NCBI GenBank assembly: GCA_964519985.1
Contig: CAZFMF010000019.1
Span: 7,778 to 71,777 of the forward strand
DNA from: JAIEOG01 sp964519985
GTDB taxonomy: Bacteria > Bdellovibrionota > FAC87 > UBA2466
Length of the DNA: 64,000 nucleotides
Direction of reading: 5' to 3'
Within the stretch, counting starts at the first letter, position 1. Each line of letters starts with the position of its first letter. The notes below the pieces were generated by a model. That model was given only the letters and a program-made list of their open reading frames with translations. It was not told the DNA's origin and made no database searches. Position numbers and translations under genes: made by a program. This document shows, one piece after another, positions 18,501-25,176 of this stretch.

Positions 18501-18772
18501 TCGGTATCCACTACTGGTCGTGGAATTCCGACAAAGACCGGAAACTAAAGACCGCCATCTCCGAGCCCGGCACCAGCCCCCATCGCGTGAGCACCAACGA
18601 AATCCTAAAGGGTTCGCTGCTCTTCACGGAGGGCGAATACGCCCAACTCCGTCGACAAGACTTGGAACGCCGAGAGGCCTGGGAGAAACTATTCGATGCC
18701 GATCAGGAAGCGAGAAAACGGCTCAAGCTCGATCCGGGGCTTCCGTCGGAAGTTCCCGATTCGCAATTCTAA
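15521..18772 (+). CDS. large secreted collagen-like protein
   Basis: About 1083 residues. Signal peptide (LIVALTLLALPAHA), then three Gly-rich blocks in the first 270 residues with Gly-X-Y and GGxGG repeats (GQDGTPGRDGSNG, GGNGGRGGRGGDGG, GNPGPGGSGGDGG) plus a Ser/Gly-rich one (GSSGSTGSSGPT). The remaining 800 residues are an ordered mixed domain without a family I recognise; it contains a Rossmann-like segment (TGFLVLGERDTEDAADLL). A TTG at 15515 is possible as start, but ATG 15521 has AGGA at the right distance. Collagen-like regions in bacteria form surface stalks or spore/filament coats; here a surface or extracellular structure is likely. Last gene of its operon. Confidence 0.65.
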   Translation: MNFRLIVALTLLALPAHAETTRGALNLNVDGQDGTPGRDGSNGFSGIGYGANGGPGQKGGPGGAARPAGNIKIGLVDEGGKAAHVKGTDNGPVDERIGITSPIRLSAQGGNGGRGGRGGDGGHGATGYPAGDANRSSDGSPGGPGGNGGPGGDGGVGGAAGEGGLILVQAPFEDIHLFSLIEAIRTEAGNPGPGGSGGDGGAGGAGGRRGQDYSWETQESYQEDDTETYRNSDGTTSTRVVTTTKMRSVSHTNHGGSAGLSGWAGSSGSTGSSGPTARNGEHFYIIDYGDGKTERFKRLYNLGLNPYQVVDETGDGIFEPGEPAEVQQISVRSTEDMPTPPPGKSNIRIWIPGDRWHRSDGGHLELPRSLRGSQSHRFEQALGFHVTDILRPSVNEPLHESMTIDPAARLNPVDRGFSDFSQRQTHPVQFPVRFKLDAPPALAAGQQGRIRFHVSNISQKSIGSDSGGKREVELFLQDRPASEGEMTVFDQDGNSISLREGLLKVIRNLGPGETQVLEGSILVPDHFEAQTAYSFDGTGRLSHSTGDKKLRPVQLEEHRLSVASRYVPNPNADIALIVNHQTTPEELGAWTHLLENRLGFHMESSWNVSYYANLDLDAERIEEPLWKLSNDFAGESIILLNNEIKSYSGRRLTPWNHLSKKAFLKSIGQQETGFLVLGERDTEDAADLLTAAMVNTNPGEGSRVYSSEEALIAGLEVQHRTQLSPHEKNHFGEDFHRVQVVGNYYWFDPTEAELKNRASALKKRLDAKWPERRYAVDPVYKAEMVKKGWMLRSNRVYLGDITVRRLPDATDRVATMVYVPEAKLHQPSFILSDENLRHVLSNLPTHQKLAVFDRTLTQISSGESSPEVLGIGEAIVDALLADIVEDYEPASRGALSRGTHSPRTIARLHDWRFQSTPAPGSESERLVRRLYVRARLAGHYNYSFFSLKRMPKAATVAARQDLDAWIQSIYSNRKDRKAFLKRVNTDWAELEKQVGIHYWSWNSDKDRKLKTAISEPGTSPHRVSTNEILKGSLLFTEGEYAQLRRQDLERREAWEKLFDADQEARKRLKLDPGLPSEVPDSQF

Positions 18773-18813
18773 AGCCGGAACGCGATGACCTTATTTCTAG
18801 TTCACAGCTTCTT

Positions 18814-18831
18814 GACTCCGGCGCCGGAGTC
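18814..18831. repeat. dispersed intergenic palindrome, copy 2
   Basis: Perfect 18-bp palindrome GACTCCGGCGCCGGAGTC with the same 16-bp core as the copy at 3132. Sits between convergent genes: the collagen-like gene and the DUF2283 gene. Confidence 0.85.
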
Positions 18832-18847
18832 GATCCTCTATTTGTCT

Positions 18848-19072
18848 TCAGGGAGAACTACCGGAACGAGTCCTTTTTGCTGGCAACGAGCTCGTTTCAA
18901 GGGTGGACAAATCAAGCCTCTGTGAGGCGTGTTGGATATCAATCCCAACGATATTTCCTTTTTCATCGAAATCCAGAACGAGTCCATCAGACACTTCCTT
19001 GGAGTCCGCACTAGGATTGGCCTTCAGCTCGATATAGAGCGAATCAGTATCTGGGTAATAGCTCAGTTTCAT
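18848..19072 (-). CDS. DUF2283 family protein
   Basis: 74 residues. The N-terminus (MKLSYYPDTDSLYIEL, then LVLDFDEKGNIVGIDI) is the characteristic DUF2283 pattern. DUF2283 proteins are small, often encoded beside DUF4258 or other toxin-like genes, and are treated as candidate antitoxins. Its start overlaps the stop of the upstream gene by four bases, so the two are coupled. The C-terminal 20 residues (LSTLETSSLPAKRTRSGSS) look disordered. Confidence 0.75.
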   Translation of the reverse strand: MKLSYYPDTDSLYIELKANPSADSKEVSDGLVLDFDEKGNIVGIDIQHASQRLDLSTLETSSLPAKRTRSGSSP

Positions 19073-19302
19073 TTTACAAAGTCCCTATCTGGAAAGGCAT
19101 TATGAATTGTAACTCCATCCGCTAGAACTACCACTCTTATCACCCGACCGCCCAATTCCGGAACTATCCCCCAGTGGCGGATTCTTCCATCAATTTGGCG
19201 TTCTGTGCGCAAGGGACTGCCAACAATTTTTTCACACCAGGCCTTCTGGAGGTAGGGCCGTTTTCGCAGGACTTGCTCCTCAAAATACCGAGTCGTTTTC
19301 AC
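19069..19302 (-). CDS. DUF4258-like small protein (candidate toxin partner)
   Basis: 77 residues, GTG start. Reads as a small RelE-fold-like protein: an N-terminal helix (YFEEQVLRKRPYLQKAWCEKIV), then beta strands (QIDGRIRHWGIVPELG, RVIRVVVLADGVTIHNAFPDRDF). This profile matches DUF4258-type proteins that are found with DUF2283. The pair resembles a type II toxin-antitoxin module in size, order and coupling, though toxicity is unproven for this pairing. The Shine-Dalgarno is weak. Confidence 0.55.
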   Translation of the reverse strand: MKTTRYFEEQVLRKRPYLQKAWCEKIVGSPLRTERQIDGRIRHWGIVPELGGRVIRVVVLADGVTIHNAFPDRDFVK

Positions 19303-19431
19303 TCCGCGACTTTTTCAGCCACCCGCAAACCGGTCAATGGCCTGAGGGGAGCACCGCGGCCATCGGATGGGATAGCTCGTATTCAAGAGAACCTATATAT
19401 TCCGAATAAGAGGCGCTGGAGGGATGTCCCT

Positions 19432-19890
19432 GTGATTGAATACCGAGTTGGCGGAACATTTGATTTGGACGACGTCATTGAAGTTTACGACGATTCTACT
19501 TTAGGTGAGCGAAGGCCGACCTCGGATCGGAATCGCATGCAAAAAATGATGGAGCACGCGAATCTGATTGTGAGCGCGTGGGAGAATGGCAGGTTAGTGG
19601 GCATCGCCCGTTCCTTCTCCGATTTTAGCTACACCACTTACATGTCAGATCTTGCCGTCCGCGTGAGTCACCAGAAAATGGGAATTGGCAAAGAGCTGAT
19701 CAAAAGAACCCAAGAATCTGCTGGCCCGAATGCTACCCTAATTCTCACCGCCGCACCGGCAGCCGAACAATACTACCCCCACCTTGGGTTTGTGCAGGTC
19801 CCCCAATGCTGGATACTTCCGGCTCAAGATAAACTGCCTTACTACCGCCGCATTGGCGCCACGCTGAGACAAGACTGGAGGCTCGAATGA
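19432..19890 (+). CDS. GNAT family N-acetyltransferase
   Basis: 152 residues from a GTG start at 19432, chosen because GGAGGG lies eight bases upstream and the family normally begins at this point (VIEYRVGG). The open frame continues far upstream without homology. Acetyl-CoA binding motif A is visible as LAVRVSHQKMGIGKELIKR, with the expected C-terminal QYYPHLGFVQV. The acceptor cannot be predicted. It is divergent from the DUF2283/DUF4258 pair, so it could be part of the same mobile module. Confidence 0.8.
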   Translation: MIEYRVGGTFDLDDVIEVYDDSTLGERRPTSDRNRMQKMMEHANLIVSAWENGRLVGIARSFSDFSYTTYMSDLAVRVSHQKMGIGKELIKRTQESAGPNATLILTAAPAAEQYYPHLGFVQVPQCWILPAQDKLPYYRRIGATLRQDWRLE

Positions 19891-19967
19891 CGCCAGCCAG
19901 TGGGGCATCTAATGTTTGACTACGGGCTCGAGTCCGGTTTCCTCTTACCTGAATAGAGGAGTCCGCC

Positions 19968-21106
19968 ATGAGGTTCATCTTGTGCCTGGCTTGCGTGGGC
20001 TGCATTGGCCCGCTCGCTACCGCCGCGACGGTGGGGTGCGTCGGTGTCGTTCATGGAAAATCTCAGCCCAGCTTCCACGAATGGGTTACCGATCCCGGCC
20101 GCCAAAAACCATTGCGGCCCTGCAGACGGCGCTCGGCTTTCCGGTAAATCCAAATGCCGCCATTCAAGGCCTTACGTTCTTCTCGCGTTGGCTCGCCGCT
20201 AAGTCCTCCGAAAAGGGAAAACGGATTGGCACGCAATGGGCCGAGCGCGACGATCTCGCTCCATCGGCCATTGCCCGGCTGTCCGAGCGCGCATTCGAAA
20301 AGCATTTAGATACCTCGATCCCGGATCTTAAGACCGCTTTCCTTTTGGGGGCTTCCCTCGACGTTCCACCGATAGAAACGGCACTGGCCTACCTTCGGCA
20401 CCTAATGAACTTTGAACTCACGCGCCTTGTTCGCAACGTCAAGCTTGACCCCACCCTCCGGTCTCCCTTCGCACTCGATGGTTTCGTTGCCGGCTCGCTC
20501 TTTAGCGAGACTCCGTGGCGAAACGAAGCGATCGAAACGATTGATTTACTCGGTGATGCGGGTAACGAGGGGAGCGCTCGGTGGTTTGACACGGGAGAGG
20601 AGACACCAGGCGAGATGGGCCCATTGCCCGCGCTTTCCCCAACTGAACTCGAAGACGCGATGACCGCGCAATTCAGGGAACTGCTCGCCAACGACGGCGC
20701 GGGCTTAGTCAAACTGCAGTGCGACCTCACTTTCTTGAACCTAACCACCGAATCCATGCAGCGCCACCTCGTGATGCTATCGAACCCGAAATCCACCGGC
20801 TCGACGACCGCGGAACTGATGAAAGACTGGATGGAACGGGGATTTGAACATATCGACCACAAGCGAAGTGGGATTCGATACGCATCGAATGACCAACAGC
20901 GCAACGATCTACTGGTTCAGTACCGTCATGAGGATGAACGCGCCGTGATTCCTTTGGAGCTGCGCGAAATGGCTCTCGAACACCCCGAGCAAATCCGCCC
21001 GATTTCACTGCTTAGACTCGCCCTGTACGACTTCCAGATGTCGATCTACGAACCTTTCTTGCGTCGTGCGTATTTGGCCGAGTTAGGAATGCTAGCCTCT
21101 CCCTAA
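19968..21106 (+). CDS. exported protein, reading frame split by an apparent one-base deletion
   Basis: The ATG at 19968 has a good Shine-Dalgarno (AGAGGAG) and encodes a signal peptide (MRFILCLACVGCIGPLATAA), but this frame stops near 20145. The rest of the protein (about 335 residues) continues in the -1 frame. Joining the frames at the A5 run 20104-20108 gives HEWVTDPGRQ followed by KTIAALQTALGF with no other change; six As instead of five would restore one 380-residue protein. The body is helical with no recognised family. Either a real frameshift mutation, a sequencing error in the homopolymer, or less likely programmed slippage. In the unshifted frame an open reading frame starts upstream at 19916 but lacks a signal peptide and ribosome site. 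Confidence 0.6.
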
Positions 21107-21121
21107 CTCCGGCGCCGGAGT
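21106..21121. repeat. dispersed intergenic palindrome, copy 3
   Basis: Exact 16-bp core ACTCCGGCGCCGGAGT, beginning on the last base of the preceding stop codon. Unlike the other three copies it lies between genes in the same direction. Confidence 0.85.
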
Positions 21122-21193
21122 GAATCCGAAATAGGGATTTGAAGCGACTGCAAAATGCGAACATTGCTCGGGCAATGCTCCCGGCAGCCTATT

Positions 21194-21229
21194 TTGATAT
21201 ATGGAAGATGTGTGCTATATTTTCCATAT
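21194..21229 (+). promoter_or_regulatory. vapBC promoter with operator overlapping the start codon
   Basis: TTGATA (21194-21199), 16-base spacer and TATATT (21216-21221) form a good sigma-70 promoter; transcription should start at about the ATG of vapB (21228), so the mRNA would be leaderless. A perfect 8-bp inverted repeat ATATGGAA (21199-21206) / TTCCATAT (21222-21229) flanks the -10 and covers the start codon, the expected place for an autorepressing antitoxin operator. Confidence 0.7.
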
Positions 21230-21434
21230 GAACGTTAGAAAAATCGCCACTAACATTCCCGCCGATCTTCTTGATGAGGCGGTAAAAATGACCGGCCTCA
21301 ATCAGACTCAAACTTTGATAGAAGGGCTGCGAGAGCTCATCGCTCAACGAAAACGCATGGAACTCCTATCCCTGAGCGGAAAATTGTCCATTGAGATAGA
21401 TACCGCGAAAACCCGTAAGAGAAAGCGGAGCTAG
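21228..21434 (+). CDS. vapB: VapB-type antitoxin
   Basis: 68 residues starting MNVRKIATNIP. Matches the VapB family of short ribbon-helix-helix-like antitoxins: a beta strand (RKIATNIP), helix (ADLLDEAVKMTGL), then NQTQTLIEGLRELIAQRKR. A basic C-terminal tail (TAKTRKRKRS) would wrap the toxin. Six bases of space separate the stop from the toxin's first possible codon. The start at 21228 is favoured because it is inside the operator and at the predicted transcription start; a Met at 21201 would precede the promoter -10. Confidence 0.8.
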   Translation: MNVRKIATNIPADLLDEAVKMTGLNQTQTLIEGLRELIAQRKRMELLSLSGKLSIEIDTAKTRKRKRS

Positions 21435-21452
21435 TACGGAATGCGTGGCACG

Positions 21453-21824
21453 ATGGTTGTCGTGGACACGTCCGTCTTCGTACAGCATTTTCGAGGCAAG
21501 AAAGACCTGGTATTTCGAGAATTGCTTACTCACGGACAAATTCTGTTATCACCCTTTGTTCGGTTAGAGCTTTTACAGGGAGTCAGAAAGAATGAGTTCG
21601 AGACGCTTCACCGAGTCTTGGGCGGACTAACGACGGTTTCTATTACCGAATCGGTTTTTGGAGAGTCGGAAAGGTTGCTGGTTGCCATGAAAAGCAGTGG
21701 CCTGACCCTTGGAGTGGTGGATCTTTTGTTGGCCGCTCATGCCAATATGTTGAAGTGTCCCATCTATTCGCTGGACAAGGCATTTGACGGGCTCGCCAAG
21801 CGGCGCCTGGTCGCTGTGCTTTAA
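21453..21824 (+). CDS. vapC: VapC-type PIN domain ribonuclease toxin
   Basis: 123 residues from ATG 21453 (MVVVDTSVFVQHFRG). The PIN-domain acidic residues are visible: Asp in VVDTSVF, Glu in VRLELLQG, Asp in GVVDLLLAAHA and Asp in SLDKAFDGL. VapC toxins cut tRNA or rRNA and are neutralised by VapB. An ATG 12 bases further upstream (21441) is possible. Cotranscribed with vapB from the autoregulated promoter. Confidence 0.88.
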   Translation: MVVVDTSVFVQHFRGKKDLVFRELLTHGQILLSPFVRLELLQGVRKNEFETLHRVLGGLTTVSITESVFGESERLLVAMKSSGLTLGVVDLLLAAHANMLKCPIYSLDKAFDGLAKRRLVAVL

Positions 21825-21872
21825 AGTTACAGCAACCCTATTCCTTTCAGACTACTCCAAGAGACTTAGTGG

Positions 21873-21885
21873 TATATAGCCCGCG
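21873..21885 (+). promoter_or_regulatory. -10 element abutting GTG start (candidate leaderless promoter)
   Basis: TATATA at 21873-21878 is followed by six bases (gcccgc) and the GTG start at 21885. No Shine-Dalgarno. A convincing -35 was not found. Confidence 0.4.
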
Positions 21886-23465
21886 TGATTTCCAGGGTCC
21901 TCGTCGCCTTAACCACCTTCTCTATTTTGGGCTCCCCGGCCTGGTCCGCCACATGCGCCGATATCCTCCTCGCCGACCTCCACCGGCTCCGGGGACTGGA
22001 CCTTCCGGTCGACGATACCCAACGACTGATGACGGCTTTTCTCGATTTCAAGAGAGAGAACAAGGAAACCTGGCCCAACGAAGTTTTGTTCTTTCGAAGT
22101 GCACTGGCCGGGCTACCCGAGCCGGTGGTGACGGCCGCGCGCGCGAATTATGAAGCCCTGGAGAATTCGGCGAAAACGGGTCTCTGGTGGTACGGCTATC
22201 GACTGTCCCAACGCCGAGAGGCCGACGCCATTCGTGGGCTTGTCCGAACGCTTGCGGCAAACCGTCAAGGCGCTGACCTTTTCCCGGCGACGTCGCTCAA
22301 AAACTCCAGTCGATCGGCCGAAGTTCAAATCGCATTGTCGCAGTTCTTGTCCCATCCGGAAGGTGCGCTGGCGCACGTGTGGGATGGAGAAATACGCATC
22401 GACACGGTTAACGGCGGCATTCCCGTGATCGCCTCCGGAATGCATAGCATTCCCGCGTTCCAGAATTTCCTTTGGCGGCGCGTGGAGTACCACCGCCACC
22501 GTTCTGACTTGAACCGACAGTTTATCGACGAATACTTAACGGATTTGACCCAAACCCTCGCTCTTCCCGAAGACGGGATCCCCCTCAAAACGCGTAGAGG
22601 ACAGCTAGAACGACAACGTGCCGAGCATGCCGGCACGCCGATGGAACGTACCTACACCGATGCCTTAGCGCGACTTGCCGTGGAGCATGACGATCCCACT
22701 TCGGTTTATTACTGCGAACCCAGCTCCAACCCGGTCCATTGCCAACGCCGCCACCTGGCCGAGATGGGTTTCGAAGTCGATGCCAGGGGCATGATTCCCT
22801 TTCTCGTGGGCTTTGGGGATCACCTTGGCATGCACCCGTGGCACAACGAGATTGTTCGGGCGCGGTTTCCCAGAAGCGCCTTCCGGGGACAGGCCTGGAA
22901 GCTTTCGGTGGGTGCGGCGACAGCGGGGCTCATGCCAATCGGAGGCAAGACACTCTTTCCCAAGGGGTGGACCCGTGAAACGGTCAAAGACGCCGTGCGG
23001 GAAGTCCTTACCTCCAATGAGAGCGTGCTGCAGGGCCGACCCGAAAAGTTCTTCTACGTCGTGGGTCGAGGAAAGAAAGTGCGAATGGCGGTGGGCATTG
23101 GACAGGGAAAAGTCGTCACGGCGTTTCCCATCTGGCGCCAAGAGCCTCCAAAAAACCTTCCCGAGGTTTTGAAGGAGTACCATGAAGCTTCACATCGTCT
23201 CGGCGACTTTATGGAGAGCATCGAACAAACCCATACGTTTTCCAGGAAATTGACGTTCGATGATGTGCGCGCGGTTTATCTTAATATCAAGGAGGTCCCA
23301 CCCGGTCTCACCGACGGTGAACTCCTCCAATTACAGGCGCTGCTCAATCCCGCCCAATGGGAACAAAGTGCCCAACCTCAACGCAGCTTCGGTCTCCTGC
23401 AGGTCCTGATTTCTGAATGGATGCAGGCCGAGAATGCGTTACGGCAAGTCATCGTCGATTTCTAA
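21885..23465 (+). CDS. secreted protein with EndoU/BECR-fold-like nuclease segment
   Basis: 526 residues, GTG start, signal peptide (VLVALTTFSILGSPAWSA). Residues about 350-425 contain GGKTLFPKGW, an amphipathic helix (VKDAVREVL), then RMAVGIGQGKVVTAFP. This order (KTxFPxxW, helix, strands ending VTAxP) is typical of bacterial EndoU and related BECR-fold RNase toxins of the CdiA-C-terminal type. The two catalytic His would have to come from the His-rich run GDHLGMHPWHNEI about 30 residues earlier. A helical extension follows the domain. No immunity gene is obvious; the next gene is on the opposite strand. It could be a secreted toxin or an RNA-degrading enzyme; activity is inference. Confidence 0.5.
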   Translation: MISRVLVALTTFSILGSPAWSATCADILLADLHRLRGLDLPVDDTQRLMTAFLDFKRENKETWPNEVLFFRSALAGLPEPVVTAARANYEALENSAKTGLWWYGYRLSQRREADAIRGLVRTLAANRQGADLFPATSLKNSSRSAEVQIALSQFLSHPEGALAHVWDGEIRIDTVNGGIPVIASGMHSIPAFQNFLWRRVEYHRHRSDLNRQFIDEYLTDLTQTLALPEDGIPLKTRRGQLERQRAEHAGTPMERTYTDALARLAVEHDDPTSVYYCEPSSNPVHCQRRHLAEMGFEVDARGMIPFLVGFGDHLGMHPWHNEIVRARFPRSAFRGQAWKLSVGAATAGLMPIGGKTLFPKGWTRETVKDAVREVLTSNESVLQGRPEKFFYVVGRGKKVRMAVGIGQGKVVTAFPIWRQEPPKNLPEVLKEYHEASHRLGDFMESIEQTHTFSRKLTFDDVRAVYLNIKEVPPGLTDGELLQLQALLNPAQWEQSAQPQRSFGLLQVLISEWMQAENALRQVIVDF

Positions 23466-23519
23466 AACGCGGCCTACTGACGGATTGAATTAGGACAGTT
23501 GCGGAAAATCCCGATATTC

Positions 23520-23535
23520 ACTCCGGCGCCGGAGT
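23520..23535. repeat. dispersed intergenic palindrome, copy 4
   Basis: Exact 16-bp core ACTCCGGCGCCGGAGT between two convergent genes, seven bases before the stop of the protease gene. Confidence 0.85.
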
Positions 23536-23541
23536 CGCGAG

Positions 23542-23982
23542 CTACGGCGGCGAGAACCGTGAAGGAAAAGCCACAGGAATGCATAGGCTTTTAGCTTGGG
23601 AAGACGGGATATTTGGACTACGGGGGTTTACATCAATCGTCAAAGTGGACGGCACGACGACGACATCCAGATCTTCCATGGGAATCGCGCCGAGCAACAC
23701 TTCTTCTCCCATCACGACCGCCCCTACGAAACCGGTGCGATTCTTAAAGCGAATTCGAATCGGGCCAACGTAGGGGCACAAATGCTTCTTCCCGTCAGCG
23801 GTGGTTATCACCTTAGTTTCTGTCGGGGCGCTCAGGTCGTAACCTAGTTGAATAGCCACATTTTCCGGGAGACATAGATGAAGAGCTCCCGTATCAACCA
23901 GGCACTCTACTTCCACTTTGCCAGTGCCAGGTCGCGTTGGGTTATCCAGTTCTATTTTTGCGGTAATTAGTCCCACGTTCAT
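23542..23982 (-). CDS. clan AA retropepsin-like aspartyl protease domain protein
   Basis: 146 residues without signal peptide. The active-site motif VDTGA (in VECLVDTGALHLCLP) followed by a hydrophobic strand and a later VLLGAIPMEDLDVV (the hydrophobic-hydrophobic-Gly motif) is the layout of bacterial clan AA aspartic proteases of the gag-polyprotein-protease-like kind, which act as dimers. In bacteria these are often near DUF2281 or TA-like genes; their substrates are unknown. Weak Shine-Dalgarno (GAGGCG). Confidence 0.65.
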   Translation of the reverse strand: MNVGLITAKIELDNPTRPGTGKVEVECLVDTGALHLCLPENVAIQLGYDLSAPTETKVITTADGKKHLCPYVGPIRIRFKNRTGFVGAVVMGEEVLLGAIPMEDLDVVVVPSTLTIDVNPRSPNIPSSQAKSLCIPVAFPSRFSPP

Positions 23983-24141
23983 CGCCTCACGCTATACCGG
24001 GGCTTAAGCAATTTCTAGTCCGAGGAAGGTAGGCGAGGAGCTAGTGAGAAGAGTCCAGACTAAGGACGCTTGCGACGATTTTTGGAATACCCGCTAACTG
24101 GCCAGCTTCAAGTCATTCGGTGCGAACCTGCCTTGCGTGGT

Positions 24142-24155
24142 TATAATGGGGACTA
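24142..24155 (+). promoter_or_regulatory. consensus -10 abutting start codon (candidate leaderless promoter)
   Basis: Perfect TATAAT at 24142-24147, seven bases before the ATG at 24155. A clear -35 is not visible. Because of this promoter the in-frame upstream starts (24137, 24146) cannot be transcribed from it and are not used. Confidence 0.5.
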
Positions 24156-25075
24156 TGTCATCTCCTCTTCGGGGTATCGTTTTCGGGCTCGCCGCCGGTG
24201 CGTTCTGGGGTTTGAGCTTTCTCATTCCTAAGTCCTATGCCGATCTGACTCCAGGAATCTTGGCGCTGGCGCGCTGTGGGGGATTTGCCCTGCTTTCCAT
24301 TGCGGCGTTAGTGCAATCGCGCTCCCTCGCAAAACTATGGAATCGCCACTGGAAAATGGCCATCTGGCTTTCCATGACCGGATACAGCGCCTACTTCTAT
24401 CTTCTGATCTTTGCCATCCGGTGGGCCGGCATCCCGGTCAGCTCACTCATTATTGGGCTACTGCCCATCACGATTAGCCTGGCTAGTCGCGAACGTGTCC
24501 GCCATGTGCAACAGTTTCGCGTCTCGATGGCCATCATCGCGCTGGGCATCTTGCTGCTGAATGTCGATGGTATTTCCGCCATTGCCAGTGCCGGCGGAGA
24601 TCGTAGCACGTTTCTGCTGGGCGTTTTGCTTTCGTTGATTTCGTTGGCCGCTTGGACCTGTTTTTCGGTGCAGAACAGTCGCTACCTAAAAAACAACCCG
24701 GACATCAGACCCGCCCGCTGGGCTTCTGTTTTAGGCGTTTACTCGTTTCTGACGATTCTGCCGCTCGTCGCCCTCGACTTCGCCTTGAGCACCGGCCCCA
24801 CCCGCGTCGACACTACGCTGATTCAGCACGCGATCGTCGCGACGATTGTCTTGGGCTTCGGGTGTTCTTATGTTGCCGGAATTCTCTGGAACACGGCCAG
24901 CCGACTCCTGCCCACGAGCCTCACGGGCCAGCTCATTGTCTCGGAAACGGTCTTCGCCCTGCTCTACGGTTATGTTTATGACGGTGTCTATCCCACCGCG
25001 ATCGAAGCGCTCTCTATCGGCCTCTTAATCGGAGGAGTGACGTTGGGGATACGCGCCTTTTTCGACCGAAGCTAG
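24155..25075 (+). CDS. EamA/DMT family transporter
   Basis: 306 residues with about ten hydrophobic segments and the internal duplication of the drug/metabolite transporter superfamily. N-terminal GIVFGLAAGAFWGLSFLIP is the typical first helix of an EamA repeat; the second repeat begins LLGVLLSLISLAAWTCFSVQN. Substrates of this family range from amino acids to nucleotides and cannot be told from sequence. Start chosen at 24155 since the promoter -10 lies directly upstream. Confidence 0.85.
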   Translation: MSSPLRGIVFGLAAGAFWGLSFLIPKSYADLTPGILALARCGGFALLSIAALVQSRSLAKLWNRHWKMAIWLSMTGYSAYFYLLIFAIRWAGIPVSSLIIGLLPITISLASRERVRHVQQFRVSMAIIALGILLLNVDGISAIASAGGDRSTFLLGVLLSLISLAAWTCFSVQNSRYLKNNPDIRPARWASVLGVYSFLTILPLVALDFALSTGPTRVDTTLIQHAIVATIVLGFGCSYVAGILWNTASRLLPTSLTGQLIVSETVFALLYGYVYDGVYPTAIEALSIGLLIGGVTLGIRAFFDRS

Positions 25076-25176
25076 CACCGACCTACCCAACGGAGTGCCG
25101 TTTTTCGTCATTCCGGGAGGAGCCCAGGGCCGTTCCGCGCGCAAATTCCGTCTCAACTAATCTCTAATCTTGTGCT

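Noticed and set aside
19174..19431. N-terminal extension of the GNAT gene
   Set aside because: Not conserved in the family, antisense to the DUF4258-like gene; the GTG at 19432 with GGAGGG is the better start.
21445..21459. sigma-54-like TGGCACGATGGTTGT at the start of vapC
   Set aside because: Ends TTGT instead of TTGC, lies across the start codon region of a gene already in an operon; taken as chance.
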